Shown here piece by piece: positions 1-8,655 of a stretch of 64,000 bases of DNA. Source of the DNA: Planctomycetota bacterium (lineage in GTDB: Bacteria; Planctomycetota; UBA1135; GCA-002686595); NCBI GenBank assembly GCA_012959785.1, contig DUCM01000021.1, positions 50,442 to 114,441 on the forward strand, read 5' to 3'. The first letter of the stretch is position 1. Each line of letters starts with the position of its first letter. The translations under genes and the position numbers were made by a program. The notes under the pieces are model-generated. The model worked only from the letters and a program-made list of their open reading frames with translations, searched no databases and was not told the DNA's origin.

Positions 1-100
1 TTCGCCACTGCATCTGAGTGGAGTACCGGCGAGAAGTACCAGGTACTTCTCGCCGGTACTCCACTCAGATGCAGTGGCGAAGTACCTGGTACTCCACTCA
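1..100. repeat. Perfect 40-bp inverted repeat (hairpin 1) with GTACCAGGTAC centre
   Basis: Positions 1-40 are the exact reverse complement of 42-81, with a single A at 41 as loop. The centre is GTACC-A-GGTAC. A second odd-length palindrome, AGTACC-T-GGTACT, follows at 81-93. The 13-mer GGTACTCCACTCA occurs at 55-67 and again at 88-100. The element starts at the window edge, so its left part probably continues outside. The same core recurs in the hairpin at 3026-3105. It could be a terminator or a REP/MITE-like element. No T-tract follows. Confidence 0.9.
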
Positions 101-213
101 TCATCCCGCCTGACAAGAAACCAGCCCGGCCAGCCTCTCCTGGGGGCTCCTAGGCCGGGGATTCCTATCTCGTTCCAGGTTGGGCGTGGGAGGGGTTTAC
201 CCCGGGTGAGGGT

Positions 214-561
214 TTGGCGTCTCTTTGGGGGAAGGAGCCCCCGACTAGCCGTCCCTCGGCCAGGATAGTTCTGTCGCACTCTGCCCTGGGCCCTCCTGGT
301 CCCCCGGGGCCCCTCGGCCCGCAACACCACACCGCTGGAGACGCCTTGCACGAGCCAGGAACCGCTCGACAGCCTGAAGATGCGAGCAGCCCTGCGAGCG
401 GATCGGGTGCTGGAGAACCTCTTTCGCCCATTGAGGGCGCTGGTGATGTGTTGCTGCTCAAGCCTTCGGCGGCCAAGGCGCCGGCGCGCATCAAGGTCTA
501 CCCCGGCAGCAACATTCTCGGAGCGTGCTCCCCGCGCGAGATTCATCTGGACCTGCATTAG
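214..561 (+). pseudogene. Possible 3' remnant of a protein-coding gene
   Basis: The stretch 94-618 has no convincing complete gene. In one plus-strand frame, from about 340 to the TAG at 559-561, the third codon positions become strongly G/C-rich and the peptide looks protein-like, including ARIKVYPGSN and ACSPREIHLDLH near the end. The frame opens at an ATG at 214, but its first ~40 residues are proline/glycine-rich and not protein-like. I recognise no family. It could be the surviving C-terminus of a decayed gene next to the hairpin at 1-100, or a small hypothetical protein. Confidence 0.25.
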
Positions 562-618
562 GCGGGAGTAGGGGGGAGGTCTGCCCAAAAAGTGAGGATA
601 GGGGTTAGTCTGGATAGC

Positions 619-1329
619 ATGGCGGACTTTGATGTCGAGGGCTTTCGCGAGCGGGAACGGCGGCAGGGGATACCCAGGCTTTACAACGGCTGGCTGCATG
701 TGGCCAGTAGCGCGGGGCTCATGGGTGCCCTCGTGGTCTGGGGGTTGAGTCAATTGCACGCGGTGCAGATTCTGGAGTGGGGGCTGTTGGCGCTGGTCGC
801 CTTGCTCGGCAATGCGGCGGTGTTTTTTATCCACCGCGACCTGCTCCACCGGCGGCGGCGCTTCGCGCAGTTTGCCTACTACCGGCACTCGGAAGTGCAT
901 CACATGTTCTTCACCGATGTGCACATCGTCTGCACCTCCATGCGCGATCTGCACGCCGTCCTGTTTCCGCTCTGGGTTGTGGCCTTGGTGCTCGGCTTGG
1001 TCAACCTGCCGGGCTGGTTCCTCCTCGACCGCTTCGTCAGTAGCAACGCAGCCTGGCTCCTTTTGGCGGGCAGCGCGGGTTACTTCTCGAGCTACGAGAT
1101 CGTCCATAGCATCTCGCACCTGCGCGACGATCACCCCCTGCTCTGGTTCCCGCCCTTCCGTTACATGCGCGATCACCACCGGCTGCACCATGCCCACGAC
1201 CGCATGCACACCGAGAACTTCAACATTGTCTACCCCCTGGCCGACTGGCTGGCGGGCACCCTGGTTTCGAAGAGTCGCTCGTTGCGAGCGCCGATGGATA
1301 CAGCATCTAAAACGAGCCCAATCCCATGA
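619..1329 (+). CDS. Fatty acid hydroxylase superfamily (sterol desaturase-like) membrane protein
   Basis: 236-residue integral membrane protein with the histidine boxes of the di-iron fatty acid hydroxylase/sterol desaturase superfamily: HRDLLH at about residues 72-77, HSEVHH at 90-95, an extra HSISH at 163-167 and HHRLHHAH at 186-193. Hydrophobic spans lie at about 28-70 and 112-155. Family members hydroxylate or desaturate lipids, carotenoids or sterols using O2; the substrate here cannot be read from sequence. The ATG at 619 is chosen because the protein-like sequence begins there; a GTG at 592 would add nine residues. The stop overlaps the next start as ATGA at 1326-1329, so translation of the two genes is probably coupled. 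Confidence 0.75.
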   Translation: MADFDVEGFRERERRQGIPRLYNGWLHVASSAGLMGALVVWGLSQLHAVQILEWGLLALVALLGNAAVFFIHRDLLHRRRRFAQFAYYRHSEVHHMFFTDVHIVCTSMRDLHAVLFPLWVVALVLGLVNLPGWFLLDRFVSSNAAWLLLAGSAGYFSSYEIVHSISHLRDDHPLLWFPPFRYMRDHHRLHHAHDRMHTENFNIVYPLADWLAGTLVSKSRSLRAPMDTASKTSPIP

Positions 1330-3026
1330 ATAAAGGCCTTCCCATGAAAATTCTACTGTTGCCACTCTTGCTCGCTAGTGTCAGCCCCCTCTCCGCGCAG
1401 AGCCCCGCTCAGGCCGACACTCTGCGCACCCGGGCCACACGCATCCAGGTTAGTGAAGCGGGCGTTCGCGAACACGCGCGCTTCGGCGGGACCGCGAATC
1501 GGATCGGTGGAACCCAGGAATTGACCAGCGCGGGCTCGCTCTGGACCCACACCGACGGCGGCGCGGCCTGGGTGGCCGAGGCCGTGGCTATCGGCGATGA
1601 GGGCGGCCAGGTGCTGGTGGAGTACGGCCTCAACAACGAGGCCGTGGCCCTGCTCTCCAGCTACGATGCGAATCCTCCTGCGGTGGTCTGGACCGACAAC
1701 ACGCCCCTCGACTCGGAATTCCAGCGCGTCGATTCCGCGCGTAGCACGGCCAACCATGTGACCCTGGATCAGGTTGTGCTCGGCGGCAACTTTCAGACGC
1801 GTCAGGCCGTAGTGCGCAAGTACACCTCGAGTTCCGCCAGCCCCGATTGGACCTATACCTTTGCTCCCGTAATCGATTCCACCGCCAAGGTCGCCATCTC
1901 CCGCGACGGTTCCATCATCGTGGCGGCGATCATGAACAACAACACGGCCAGCATGGAGATCGCGGTTTTCGACGCCCTTTCGGGGACGCCGACCTCGTAC
2001 ACGGTCCTGCCTCCGGGCAGTTCGACGAACTTCCGTGGCTGGGATCTTTCCGCCGATGGGTCGACACTATATTTCACCCAGAGCAACACCGTGCACCTCT
2101 TCGATGTGGGCACGGCCAGCGTGATCTTCACGACCAACATTGGTTCGGGCTTTGACAGCCACGCCATCTCTGGGGATGGATCCGTGTTTGCCTTTGGCCG
2201 CTTTAACTCCATCAGCATCTGGGAGCGCAGCGGCGGCACCTACGCGAACACGATCACCAAGACTCTGGGCGGCCAGGTCTATTGCGCTCAGGTGGATATC
2301 TCCGACGATGGTTCCACGGTGGCCTATGGCTGGTACTACTATGCTCCGGGGCTCACGATCCAGATCAACGCCCTTGATGTAGCCAGTGGCGCTGTGACCA
2401 TGACCGACATCGTGGTCGGCGCTGGCACCTTCCAGAACCTGGTGGCCGACATCTCCTGTAGTGCAGACGGCTCGCGCTTTGCCGTGGGCCTGTGGGGCGA
2501 CGAGGCTGGCTTGGCCGATGAGGTGCGGGTTTACTCGAAGACTCTCGATGCGCCCGTGCAGACCGCCAACCTGCCGGGTTCGGTCTTCGACATCGACATC
2601 TCCGCCGATGGTCAGCGGGTCGTGGCCGGCAGCAAGGCTGTCCACGCCAACACCTTTGGCCACGGCGGTCAGGTGGACCTCGTGGACACCGGAGGCGAGG
2701 ATCTCATCCTGCGCGGCGCGCCGAAGATCGGCAGGATCCCCGCTCTTGAGATCCACGGCCCCCCCGGCAACCCCTCGTTCCTGCTTTCCGCGGGCCAACC
2801 CCAGGACCCGCCCATCCTGTTCCCGGCCCTCGGAACGCTCCATGTCCACCGCGCCACGATCCTGATCACCCACATCGGCAGCATGCCCGCCAGCGGCACC
2901 CTTGCCGTCCCCTTTGGCATTGCCAATGACCCGGCGCTGATCGGCACAACCGGGTACTACCAAGTGCTGTTCCTGTCCCCTCGCCGCTTGACCCAGGACT
3001 GGATCAAGCTGACATTCTTGCCCTGA
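1326..3026 (+). CDS. Secreted beta-propeller (WD40/PQQ-like) repeat protein
   Basis: 566 residues. After MNKGLP an internal Met begins a clear signal peptide (MKILLLPLLLASVSPLSAQS), so the mature protein is exported; the ATG at 1344 is an alternative start. The body has at least six blades, each with an 'SxDGS' turn (ISRDGS, LSADGS, ISGDGS, ISDDGS, SCSADGS, ISADGQ), typical of WD40-like propellers. The last ~100 residues form a separate beta-rich domain of a kind I associate with secreted planctomycete proteins (inference). There are no catalytic motifs; binding or a surface structural role is most likely. It is coupled by ATGA to the hydroxylase, and its stop lies in the hairpin at 3026-3105. 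Confidence 0.65.
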   Translation: MNKGLPMKILLLPLLLASVSPLSAQSPAQADTLRTRATRIQVSEAGVREHARFGGTANRIGGTQELTSAGSLWTHTDGGAAWVAEAVAIGDEGGQVLVEYGLNNEAVALLSSYDANPPAVVWTDNTPLDSEFQRVDSARSTANHVTLDQVVLGGNFQTRQAVVRKYTSSSASPDWTYTFAPVIDSTAKVAISRDGSIIVAAIMNNNTASMEIAVFDALSGTPTSYTVLPPGSSTNFRGWDLSADGSTLYFTQSNTVHLFDVGTASVIFTTNIGSGFDSHAISGDGSVFAFGRFNSISIWERSGGTYANTITKTLGGQVYCAQVDISDDGSTVAYGWYYYAPGLTIQINALDVASGAVTMTDIVVGAGTFQNLVADISCSADGSRFAVGLWGDEAGLADEVRVYSKTLDAPVQTANLPGSVFDIDISADGQRVVAGSKAVHANTFGHGGQVDLVDTGGEDLILRGAPKIGRIPALEIHGPPGNPSFLLSAGQPQDPPILFPALGTLHVHRATILITHIGSMPASGTLAVPFGIANDPALIGTTGYYQVLFLSPRRLTQDWIKLTFLP

Positions 3027-3105
3027 TTGACTGAATCGTACCAGGTACTCTGCCGCTGTTTTGCTTGCAAAACAGCGGCAGAGTACCTGGTACGATTCAG
3101 TCAAT
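3026..3105. terminator. Perfect 39-bp hairpin between convergent genes (hairpin 2)
   Basis: 3026-3064 is the exact reverse complement of 3067-3105, with a 2-nt TT loop. GTACCAGGTAC lies at 3038-3048 and its complement at 3083-3093. The plus-strand stop ends on the first base of the left arm, and the minus-strand stop codon (3097-3099) lies inside the right arm. Position and strength suit a bidirectional transcription end, but there is no U-tract, and the shared core with hairpins 1 and 3 suggests a dispersed repeat family. Confidence 0.85.
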
Positions 3106-4167
3106 CTCCAAGACCGCCTCGAGGAAAAGGACTGGGCGTTTGTAGGCCGGGGCGTCGTGGGTGGCGTGTAGGCGGAGGTGGGTAGCCTTGGTTTTGCTGG
3201 GGGCTTCGAGGGCCAGGCTGCGGTGACTATCGAAGGGCAGGAACTCGCGGCGGGTCACCAGGAGCTGGCCCTCGACGAGCACTTTGCCGCGTTCGTCAAG
3301 TAGTTCCACCTCGAAGACCAGGCGGCGGTTTTCGATGCCTGGGATGCGGTGGCCGGCGCGGTTGTGGATGCTGAAGAGGGCACCGCCAGAGGTGCGTTCG
3401 ACTGCGAGGCGAAAAGCTTGGGCCAGAAAATGGGGGTCGCGGGGGGTTTGTAGTAGGTGACTGCGGCCCTTGCGCGGAGGCAGGGGCTCGCCGGTGATGT
3501 CGTCGATGGCCATGGAACGCTCCACCGGCGCCATGTGACAGCCCACACACGAGAGCCCACGGCTGGCCAGAGCCTGGTCCTCGAAGTCGCGGGCGATGCC
3601 GATCACGGGGCCGATGCTGACCCGGTGGCAAGAGATGCACAACTCGTTCGAACCCGCAGGGCTGAAGATCTCATCGCGCACCGAAGCGTGACCGTTGGAG
3701 GGCGCACCAAAGGGACCGTGGATCGCGCCGTCGGGACCGAGGTGGCAGGCGCGGCAGTCCACACCGTGATCCCGCCACATAGGCCGCACCTCGGGCCGCA
3801 GCTTCCAATCCTTGCCGAGCATGGGCAAGGGCGCGTGGCATCCGTAGCAATTCTTCTTGCGCCGCACCGACGACAACTCGTCCAAGAATATCTCGTCGAG
3901 CCAGGCCAGGGCGTGCAGGCTGAGACTCCACTCGCGGGCGATCTCCTCATGGCACTGGGCACAGGAAACCTCGCGCCAGACGGGATTCTGTGCCAGGCGC
4001 TCCTCGGCGAGGGGTGCGGGCGGTTTGAGGTTCCAGACGTAGTCCTCGACCGGCACCTCGGCCGGCTCATCTTGGGCGGTGCCTTGGGAGGCCAGGAAGA
4101 GACCCGTGAGACACGCCAAAACACCCAGCCAGCGCCGGGCGCTTCGCACCCATGAGGACCTCGACAC
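3097..4167 (-). CDS. Secreted five-heme cytochrome c
   Basis: 356 residues starting with GTG (4167-4165), with an N-terminal hydrophobic export signal (about residues 13-31, ending near GTAQ). Five CxxCH heme sites follow: CAQCH (~69), CYGCH (~107), CRACH (~138), CISCH (~177) and CVGCH (~207). The spacing resembles the cytochrome c554/multiheme family. The last ~110 residues have no heme motif and look like a beta-sandwich. The start overlaps the TAG of the upstream 64-residue peptide by one base, so the two are co-translated. In this operon it may pass electrons to or from the product of the radical SAM enzymes (inference). The frame stays open upstream to 4509, but that part is not protein-like. 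Confidence 0.8.
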   Translation of the reverse strand: MSRSSWVRSARRWLGVLACLTGLFLASQGTAQDEPAEVPVEDYVWNLKPPAPLAEERLAQNPVWREVSCAQCHEEIAREWSLSLHALAWLDEIFLDELSSVRRKKNCYGCHAPLPMLGKDWKLRPEVRPMWRDHGVDCRACHLGPDGAIHGPFGAPSNGHASVRDEIFSPAGSNELCISCHRVSIGPVIGIARDFEDQALASRGLSCVGCHMAPVERSMAIDDITGEPLPPRKGRSHLLQTPRDPHFLAQAFRLAVERTSGGALFSIHNRAGHRIPGIENRRLVFEVELLDERGKVLVEGQLLVTRREFLPFDSHRSLALEAPSKTKATHLRLHATHDAPAYKRPVLFLEAVLEID

Positions 4168-4361
4168 TACTTGTCGAAGACGTTCGTCTCGCTCGGGCTG
4201 ATGCGCTCGTCCACCTTCTCCACGCCAAGATCGAGCTTCGCGTAGTCGATCAGGTCGACCGGCTGCGCCTTGCCAGGGGTCTCGACCTTTCCTTGTTGCG
4301 CTTTCGAGGGCGCGGGGCTCGCGGGAGCCTCGGCGGGCGCTGTGGTCTTTTCTTGCTTCAT
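4167..4361 (-). CDS. Small 64-residue peptide between radical SAM and cytochrome genes
   Basis: Begins MKQEKTTAPAEAP and ends SETNVFDK. The N-terminal half is rich in Ala, Pro, Lys and Glu; the C-terminal half (VDLIDYAKLDLGVEKVDE...) is more ordered. There is no signal peptide, membrane span or cysteine. It sits 101 bp downstream of a radical SAM protein with a putative RiPP-recognition-like domain and overlaps the cytochrome start by one base. It could be a precursor peptide, a small assembly factor or a subunit; I recognise no family. Third-position GC bias and the tight coupling support real translation. Confidence 0.55.
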   Translation of the reverse strand: MKQEKTTAPAEAPASPAPSKAQQGKVETPGKAQPVDLIDYAKLDLGVEKVDERISPSETNVFDK

Positions 4362-4462
4362 GAGGCGCAGGGTAGTGCCAGGGGTCCTCCAGTTCCAGGA
4401 TCGCAGCAAATAGCCCAGGCGTCAAGCCGAGCGCGCCTCTGAGCCCCTGGAGGCGGGATGGC

Positions 4463-6721
4463 TCAGTTCGGGGAGCCCATTTCGACGAGTCCCAGGCGAT
4501 GCAGGTCACCGGCGAAATTGTCCAGAGCGAGGCGGGCCCCTCGGCCGCCGGGGCCCTCGGAATCGATGCCCGCCTGGAGACCTGCCAGATTGCCGGCGGC
4601 CCGCAAGGCCTCGAGCACCATCAGGCCGTCGGGCCGAAGGGTCATGAATTCCGCCTGGGCGCCGTGGTAGACGAGTACTCGGGCTTCACGGCCGAGGGGG
4701 GCCAGGCGGGCCGCCGCCTGGTCCTCGGCGCTGGTCACGAAACGGCCCGTGAGAAAATCCGGCCGGGCCGCTTGCGCCAGGGGCGAGGCCAGGGTTTCCA
4801 GCACCGCCTGGTAGTCGAAGGGCAGGGCTTGGGTGCGTACTCCGGCGCGCACCGCCAGCGATCCGTGGGCGCCTGCGGGCATGCTGCGCTCGGCGCGCTC
4901 GAAGCACTGGCGAGCGAACTCATCGGGCGTCGTACCACGCGCCAGATGCAGAAAGTAGTGACTCTTCTGCATGAAGTAGAGGATGTTGTCTCCGGCGAAC
5001 AGTGGCAGAAACTCGCGCATGCCAGCCATGAGTTCCTCGAACATCTCGGCCGCCTCCTCCTGGGTCATGCCGCTCTCCGATGTGTAGTCGTGATACAGCT
5101 GCAAATCCGCACCCTCGTCATCGAGAATCTGGATGCCGAACTTCTCCGGCTCGCGGTAGGTCTGCGCCACTTCGTCGATGTGAAAGGTCTGCAACGAGAC
5201 CTCGCGCACGATTCCAGCCATGTCGCGCAGGAACTGCAAGGTGGCCCGAGCCTCTTCGCGGGTTTCGCTGGGGAAACCCACCATGCAATAGAACGTGACG
5301 CTGATGCCAGCGTCATTGCAGGACCGCGCCACAGCGGACACGGCATCCAGGCTTTGGCCCTTCTTCATCATCTTCAAGAGCCGCGGCGTGGCCGTCTCGA
5401 AGCCGAAGAGCAGTTTGCGACAGCCGGATTCGTACAACAGGCGCGCACCCCCTTCGTCGTAGGCCTTGCGCTCGATGCGGGCGTCACACCACCACTTGAT
5501 GTCGGCTTCGCGCGCGATCAATTCCTGAGGCAGATCGGCGATCATGCCCGGCGGCATGCAGTCGGTAACGAATGAGAAGTGCGAACACTGATAGCGCTGC
5601 TTCAGTTCAACCACATGATCCACGATGCGCGTCGCGCTGCGGGTGCGGTAGCCCGGGCCGATCACCGTGGGCAGCGTGCAGAAGGTGCACTCGCCAAAGT
5701 AGCAGCCGCGGTTGAGGTCGTAGGGCAGGGCCAATTCGCTGGAGAAGTACTTGTCGAGGGGCAATCCGTCAAAGTTGGGGGCCGGGGCGTCCTCCAGGCA
5801 CACGGGGTGAGCCGGCGGGTTGACCCGCGTGCGTCGCTCGGCACCGCGGCCTTCGAACCAGGTCAGCGATCCCACATCGGCCAAGTCGTGCCCCGCGCGG
5901 AGCGCTTCGCACAGGGCCAGCAAGGGTGCCTCGCCCTCGTGGAAGATGATCGAGTCGAGGCACTCCTCGACGCCCGCGGCATTCATCAGCTTCTCGCCGA
6001 TGTAGGCCAAGAATCCGCCACCGGCTGTGATGTGGCACTCGGGCAGGGCGGCCTTCACCATGCGGCCCAAGGTGAGTGCCGGGATCAACTGGCTGCCGTA
6101 GATCACACTCAAACCCAGCACCCGCGGGCGGCGGGCCAGAAGCCGCGGCATGACCTGGTTTTGGAAGAAGGCCAGGAAGGGATTCTGGTCGCCGTCGAGG
6201 GTGGCGCGGAGGACCTCACTCGAGCGGTCGATGGAATAACCCGTGGTAAAGTTGTGAGGAGTCAGGGATGCGGGAAAGTGGGCCGCCGAGACGATGCGCA
6301 GTCCCTGGTAGAGGGTGCGCATGGCAGGGATGTAGAGGTCCGGGTCAAAGCTCTCTGGGCCGCGCACGATGCGTTTGGCTTGCTCCACCCGGCGCGCCAC
6401 TTCGGCGGCGCTGACCGCCGTCTCGGCCGCGGCGCGAAAGGCGGCCATGTCGCGGTAGGGGAGTTCGTCGCGCTCCTCGAATTCCGCGAGAGGCAACCGC
6501 TCGCGGACCCGCGTGGCGGCGCGTTCGAGGTAGCTCGGCGAGAGGAAGTGGTCGTAGGCTTCGATCGAGAGGTCAAGCTGTTCCACATCGCGGAACCCGC
6601 CAGTTTCCAACCAGGCCTTCAAGCAGGGCAGCGCAAGATAAGGCTGGGTGAAGTGCCCCTGGGGCGGGAAGGCGAGGGAAACGGGGAAGTCTCGGGGTAT
6701 GGTCATCGCGCTTGAAGGCAT
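4463..6721 (-). CDS. B12-type radical SAM protein with C-terminal PqqD/RRE-like region
   Basis: 752 residues. Residues ~195-285 look like a cobalamin-binding Rossmann domain (RPRVLGLSVIYGSQ, then HITAGGGF), without a clear DxHxxG motif. The radical SAM cluster is RGCYFGECTFC, Cys ~340, 345 and 348, with CX4CX2C rather than CX3CX2C spacing. A typical TIM-barrel half follows (KLLFGFETATPRLL, MVGFPSETREEA). The last ~85 residues (LMVLEALRAAGNL, LDNFAGDLHRLGLVEM) resemble a PqqD/winged-helix peptide-recognition domain. Such enzymes methylate or rearrange peptides, lipids or small metabolites. The start at 6721 has an AAAGAG-like ribosome site; MTIPRDF at 6706 is an alternative. It follows a second radical SAM gene by 30 bp. 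Confidence 0.75.
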   Translation of the reverse strand: MPSSAMTIPRDFPVSLAFPPQGHFTQPYLALPCLKAWLETGGFRDVEQLDLSIEAYDHFLSPSYLERAATRVRERLPLAEFEERDELPYRDMAAFRAAAETAVSAAEVARRVEQAKRIVRGPESFDPDLYIPAMRTLYQGLRIVSAAHFPASLTPHNFTTGYSIDRSSEVLRATLDGDQNPFLAFFQNQVMPRLLARRPRVLGLSVIYGSQLIPALTLGRMVKAALPECHITAGGGFLAYIGEKLMNAAGVEECLDSIIFHEGEAPLLALCEALRAGHDLADVGSLTWFEGRGAERRTRVNPPAHPVCLEDAPAPNFDGLPLDKYFSSELALPYDLNRGCYFGECTFCTLPTVIGPGYRTRSATRIVDHVVELKQRYQCSHFSFVTDCMPPGMIADLPQELIAREADIKWWCDARIERKAYDEGGARLLYESGCRKLLFGFETATPRLLKMMKKGQSLDAVSAVARSCNDAGISVTFYCMVGFPSETREEARATLQFLRDMAGIVREVSLQTFHIDEVAQTYREPEKFGIQILDDEGADLQLYHDYTSESGMTQEEAAEMFEELMAGMREFLPLFAGDNILYFMQKSHYFLHLARGTTPDEFARQCFERAERSMPAGAHGSLAVRAGVRTQALPFDYQAVLETLASPLAQAARPDFLTGRFVTSAEDQAAARLAPLGREARVLVYHGAQAEFMTLRPDGLMVLEALRAAGNLAGLQAGIDSEGPGGRGARLALDNFAGDLHRLGLVEMGSPN

Positions 6722-6751
6722 TGCTCTTTACAAGATACTGCGTGTCGGAGA

Positions 6752-8626
6752 TCAGTTGCTGGAGAAACTCACGAGGCCAGCCTGCACCAGGGGCTCGAGA
6801 GCTGTGCTGATGCCGGGGTTGCGGGCCTCAAGTTGGGCCAGGGTACTCGCGCCGTCCAGCGAGCACAGCAAATCCTCGACATGGGCACCCACCCGCGAAG
6901 TGCGTGCACCCTTTGCGGAGGGCTGAACACAGAGGCGTGTGGGCTCCGGGAGCAACTCGAACTCCTCGCCGCGGGCGAGGCAGTCGGCGATCGTGGGCAG
7001 GTCATGTTCGAGGGAGAGGTGTTCCGCCAGGACGCGGGGGATGGCGTGGCTTGCGGTTTCCTCGGAGCGCGGGGCGCTGGCCGCCGCCGCGCGCTGGATG
7101 GCTTCTTCCCAGGCCAGGGCCTCGAGGCAGACCGCCGTGCCTCGGGCTCGGACGAACTCCTCGAAGCTACCACCCGTGCTGCGCCAGGCGCGGAACATAT
7201 CGGCCTGCCCGCCTCCCCTGTCCCGCAGCATGAGCGCCCAAGTGCGCGGGAAGTGCATCATGATCGGCGGCAGCAGGGCCGCTAGCTCCGCCAGGTAGCG
7301 CATTTTCCCCTCGTCGCCCGGGAGCAGGGACCAGGTGCTGAAGAGATCGGGATGGCGGGCGATGAGTTCGCGTTCGCGAGGCGACTCGCCTGCGCCCAGG
7401 GCCATGTCGGGAGCGATCCCCGCGATGGGCCGCGACCCGGTTCCGAACTCCTCCGCCAAGGAGCAACCGGGCTGCGGGTTGACGAGGTGCAGGGAGATGT
7501 TAGCGCCGCCTATCAGGCTGGCCCGCAAGCAGAGTTCGAGGGAGGCTTCGAGTTCCGCGTCGCCTTCGCCCGGCAAGCCCAGGATCAGGGACAGGATGGG
7601 CGTGATCGAGCGTTCTATGCAAGCGCGTACCATGGCCAGCACATCGGTGTTCGCGCGCAATTGTTTGTTGCACAACTCGCGCACCGCGGGCGCTCCCGAC
7701 TCCACCCCGAGCAGCACGCGGTAGCAGCCCGCTTGGGCCATGGCGTCGAGGAGCTCTGGGTCGAGGTGATCGACCCGCGCGCGGCATTCCCAGGGCCAGG
7801 GACCGCGGCGCGACATTTCCGCGCAAAAGGCCAGGGCCTCGGCACGCCCAGCACCAAAGATGTCGTGGCAGAGATAGGCCTGGCGTGCGCCCTCGAGTTT
7901 GCGTAGCTCCTGGACTTCATCGGCGAGTTTGGCGGCGGGCAAGGGCCGCGAACGGCGCTGCCAAAATCGGCCGATGGTGCAGAAACTACAGTCATAGACG
8001 CAGCCGCGACCGGAATCGATGGGCGTCAATCCTTCGCTCTCGCCGCTCAGGTGTTTGTATTCCACCAAAGCCGGCAGGAGGTGCCGCGCATAGGGGGCCA
8101 CCTGGGAGAGGTCGATGGGCGGCGCGGTTTCTTCTTCGCGCACCACAACTTCCTTGGCCGAACGCCAAGTGACTCCAGCCACACCGGCTGCGTCGGCGCC
8201 CTCTTCCCAGCGCCGCAAAAGGGCCACCAAACTGACTTCGCCCTCGCCGCGCACCACGGCGTCGAGCACGGGAAAGCGCGTCAGGAGTTCGCGGTCGATG
8301 CCCGTGGTGCCAGGACCACCCAGGATGATGCGCGTGGCCGGAGACAGGGCCCGGAGGTCCGCGGCGATGGCGAGTGCCGCAGGCAGCGTCGCGCCCATGA
8401 CCGAAAAGCCCACCACACTGAAGGTGCCGCGTCCGGCTAGGTGCTGTGCGCAGGCCTCGATGAGGTCGCCTTCGAGTTTGCCGGCGGCCAGGCACCAGGC
8501 CAGGTCCTCGAGTTCGACCTCGATGCCCTGCCGCTCGAGTTCGCCACCCAGGCGCAGGAGCCCCGGCGGGGGCATGGAGTAGCCGAAGGAGTCGCGGTGG
8601 GGGGACTGAACCAGGAGACAGCGCAC
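6752..8626 (-). CDS. B12-binding domain radical SAM protein with PqqD-like C-terminus
   Basis: 624 residues from a GTG start. Residues 1-140 form a B12-binding-like domain (MRCLLVQSPH, FSVMGATLPAAL, RIILGGPGTTG, VVRGEGEVSL). The canonical CX3CX2C cluster is RGCVYDCSFCTIGRFW, Cys ~209, 213 and 216, followed by barrel motifs (YRVLLGVESG, LILGLPGEGDAE). The last ~65 residues (HVEDLLCSLDGASTLAQLE, ALEPLVQAGLVSF) match the pattern of PqqD-like domains that hold a peptide substrate. It is the first gene of the operon running down to 3097 and is divergent from the large secreted protein at 8740. The substrate is unknown. Confidence 0.75.
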   Translation of the reverse strand: MRCLLVQSPHRDSFGYSMPPPGLLRLGGELERQGIEVELEDLAWCLAAGKLEGDLIEACAQHLAGRGTFSVVGFSVMGATLPAALAIAADLRALSPATRIILGGPGTTGIDRELLTRFPVLDAVVRGEGEVSLVALLRRWEEGADAAGVAGVTWRSAKEVVVREEETAPPIDLSQVAPYARHLLPALVEYKHLSGESEGLTPIDSGRGCVYDCSFCTIGRFWQRRSRPLPAAKLADEVQELRKLEGARQAYLCHDIFGAGRAEALAFCAEMSRRGPWPWECRARVDHLDPELLDAMAQAGCYRVLLGVESGAPAVRELCNKQLRANTDVLAMVRACIERSITPILSLILGLPGEGDAELEASLELCLRASLIGGANISLHLVNPQPGCSLAEEFGTGSRPIAGIAPDMALGAGESPRERELIARHPDLFSTWSLLPGDEGKMRYLAELAALLPPIMMHFPRTWALMLRDRGGGQADMFRAWRSTGGSFEEFVRARGTAVCLEALAWEEAIQRAAAASAPRSEETASHAIPRVLAEHLSLEHDLPTIADCLARGEEFELLPEPTRLCVQPSAKGARTSRVGAHVEDLLCSLDGASTLAQLEARNPGISTALEPLVQAGLVSFSSN

Positions 8627-8655
8627 AGGGCTCAGGATAGCTCCCGGCTTGGGTG

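Noticed and set aside
2067..3104. 345-codon minus-strand open frame covering the propeller gene's 3' half
   Set aside because: It passes through the perfect hairpin and opposes the SxDGS repeats of the real gene.
3097..4509. Extension of the cytochrome gene upstream to 4509
   Set aside because: The extra ~114 codons overlap the 64-residue ORF in another frame and are Arg/Gly/Pro-rich; the export signal begins only after the GTG at 4167.
4499..6715. Long plus-strand open frames opposite the radical SAM gene
   Set aside because: They run antisense to a protein with clear domain motifs, have low-complexity composition, and arise from G/C-rich third positions.
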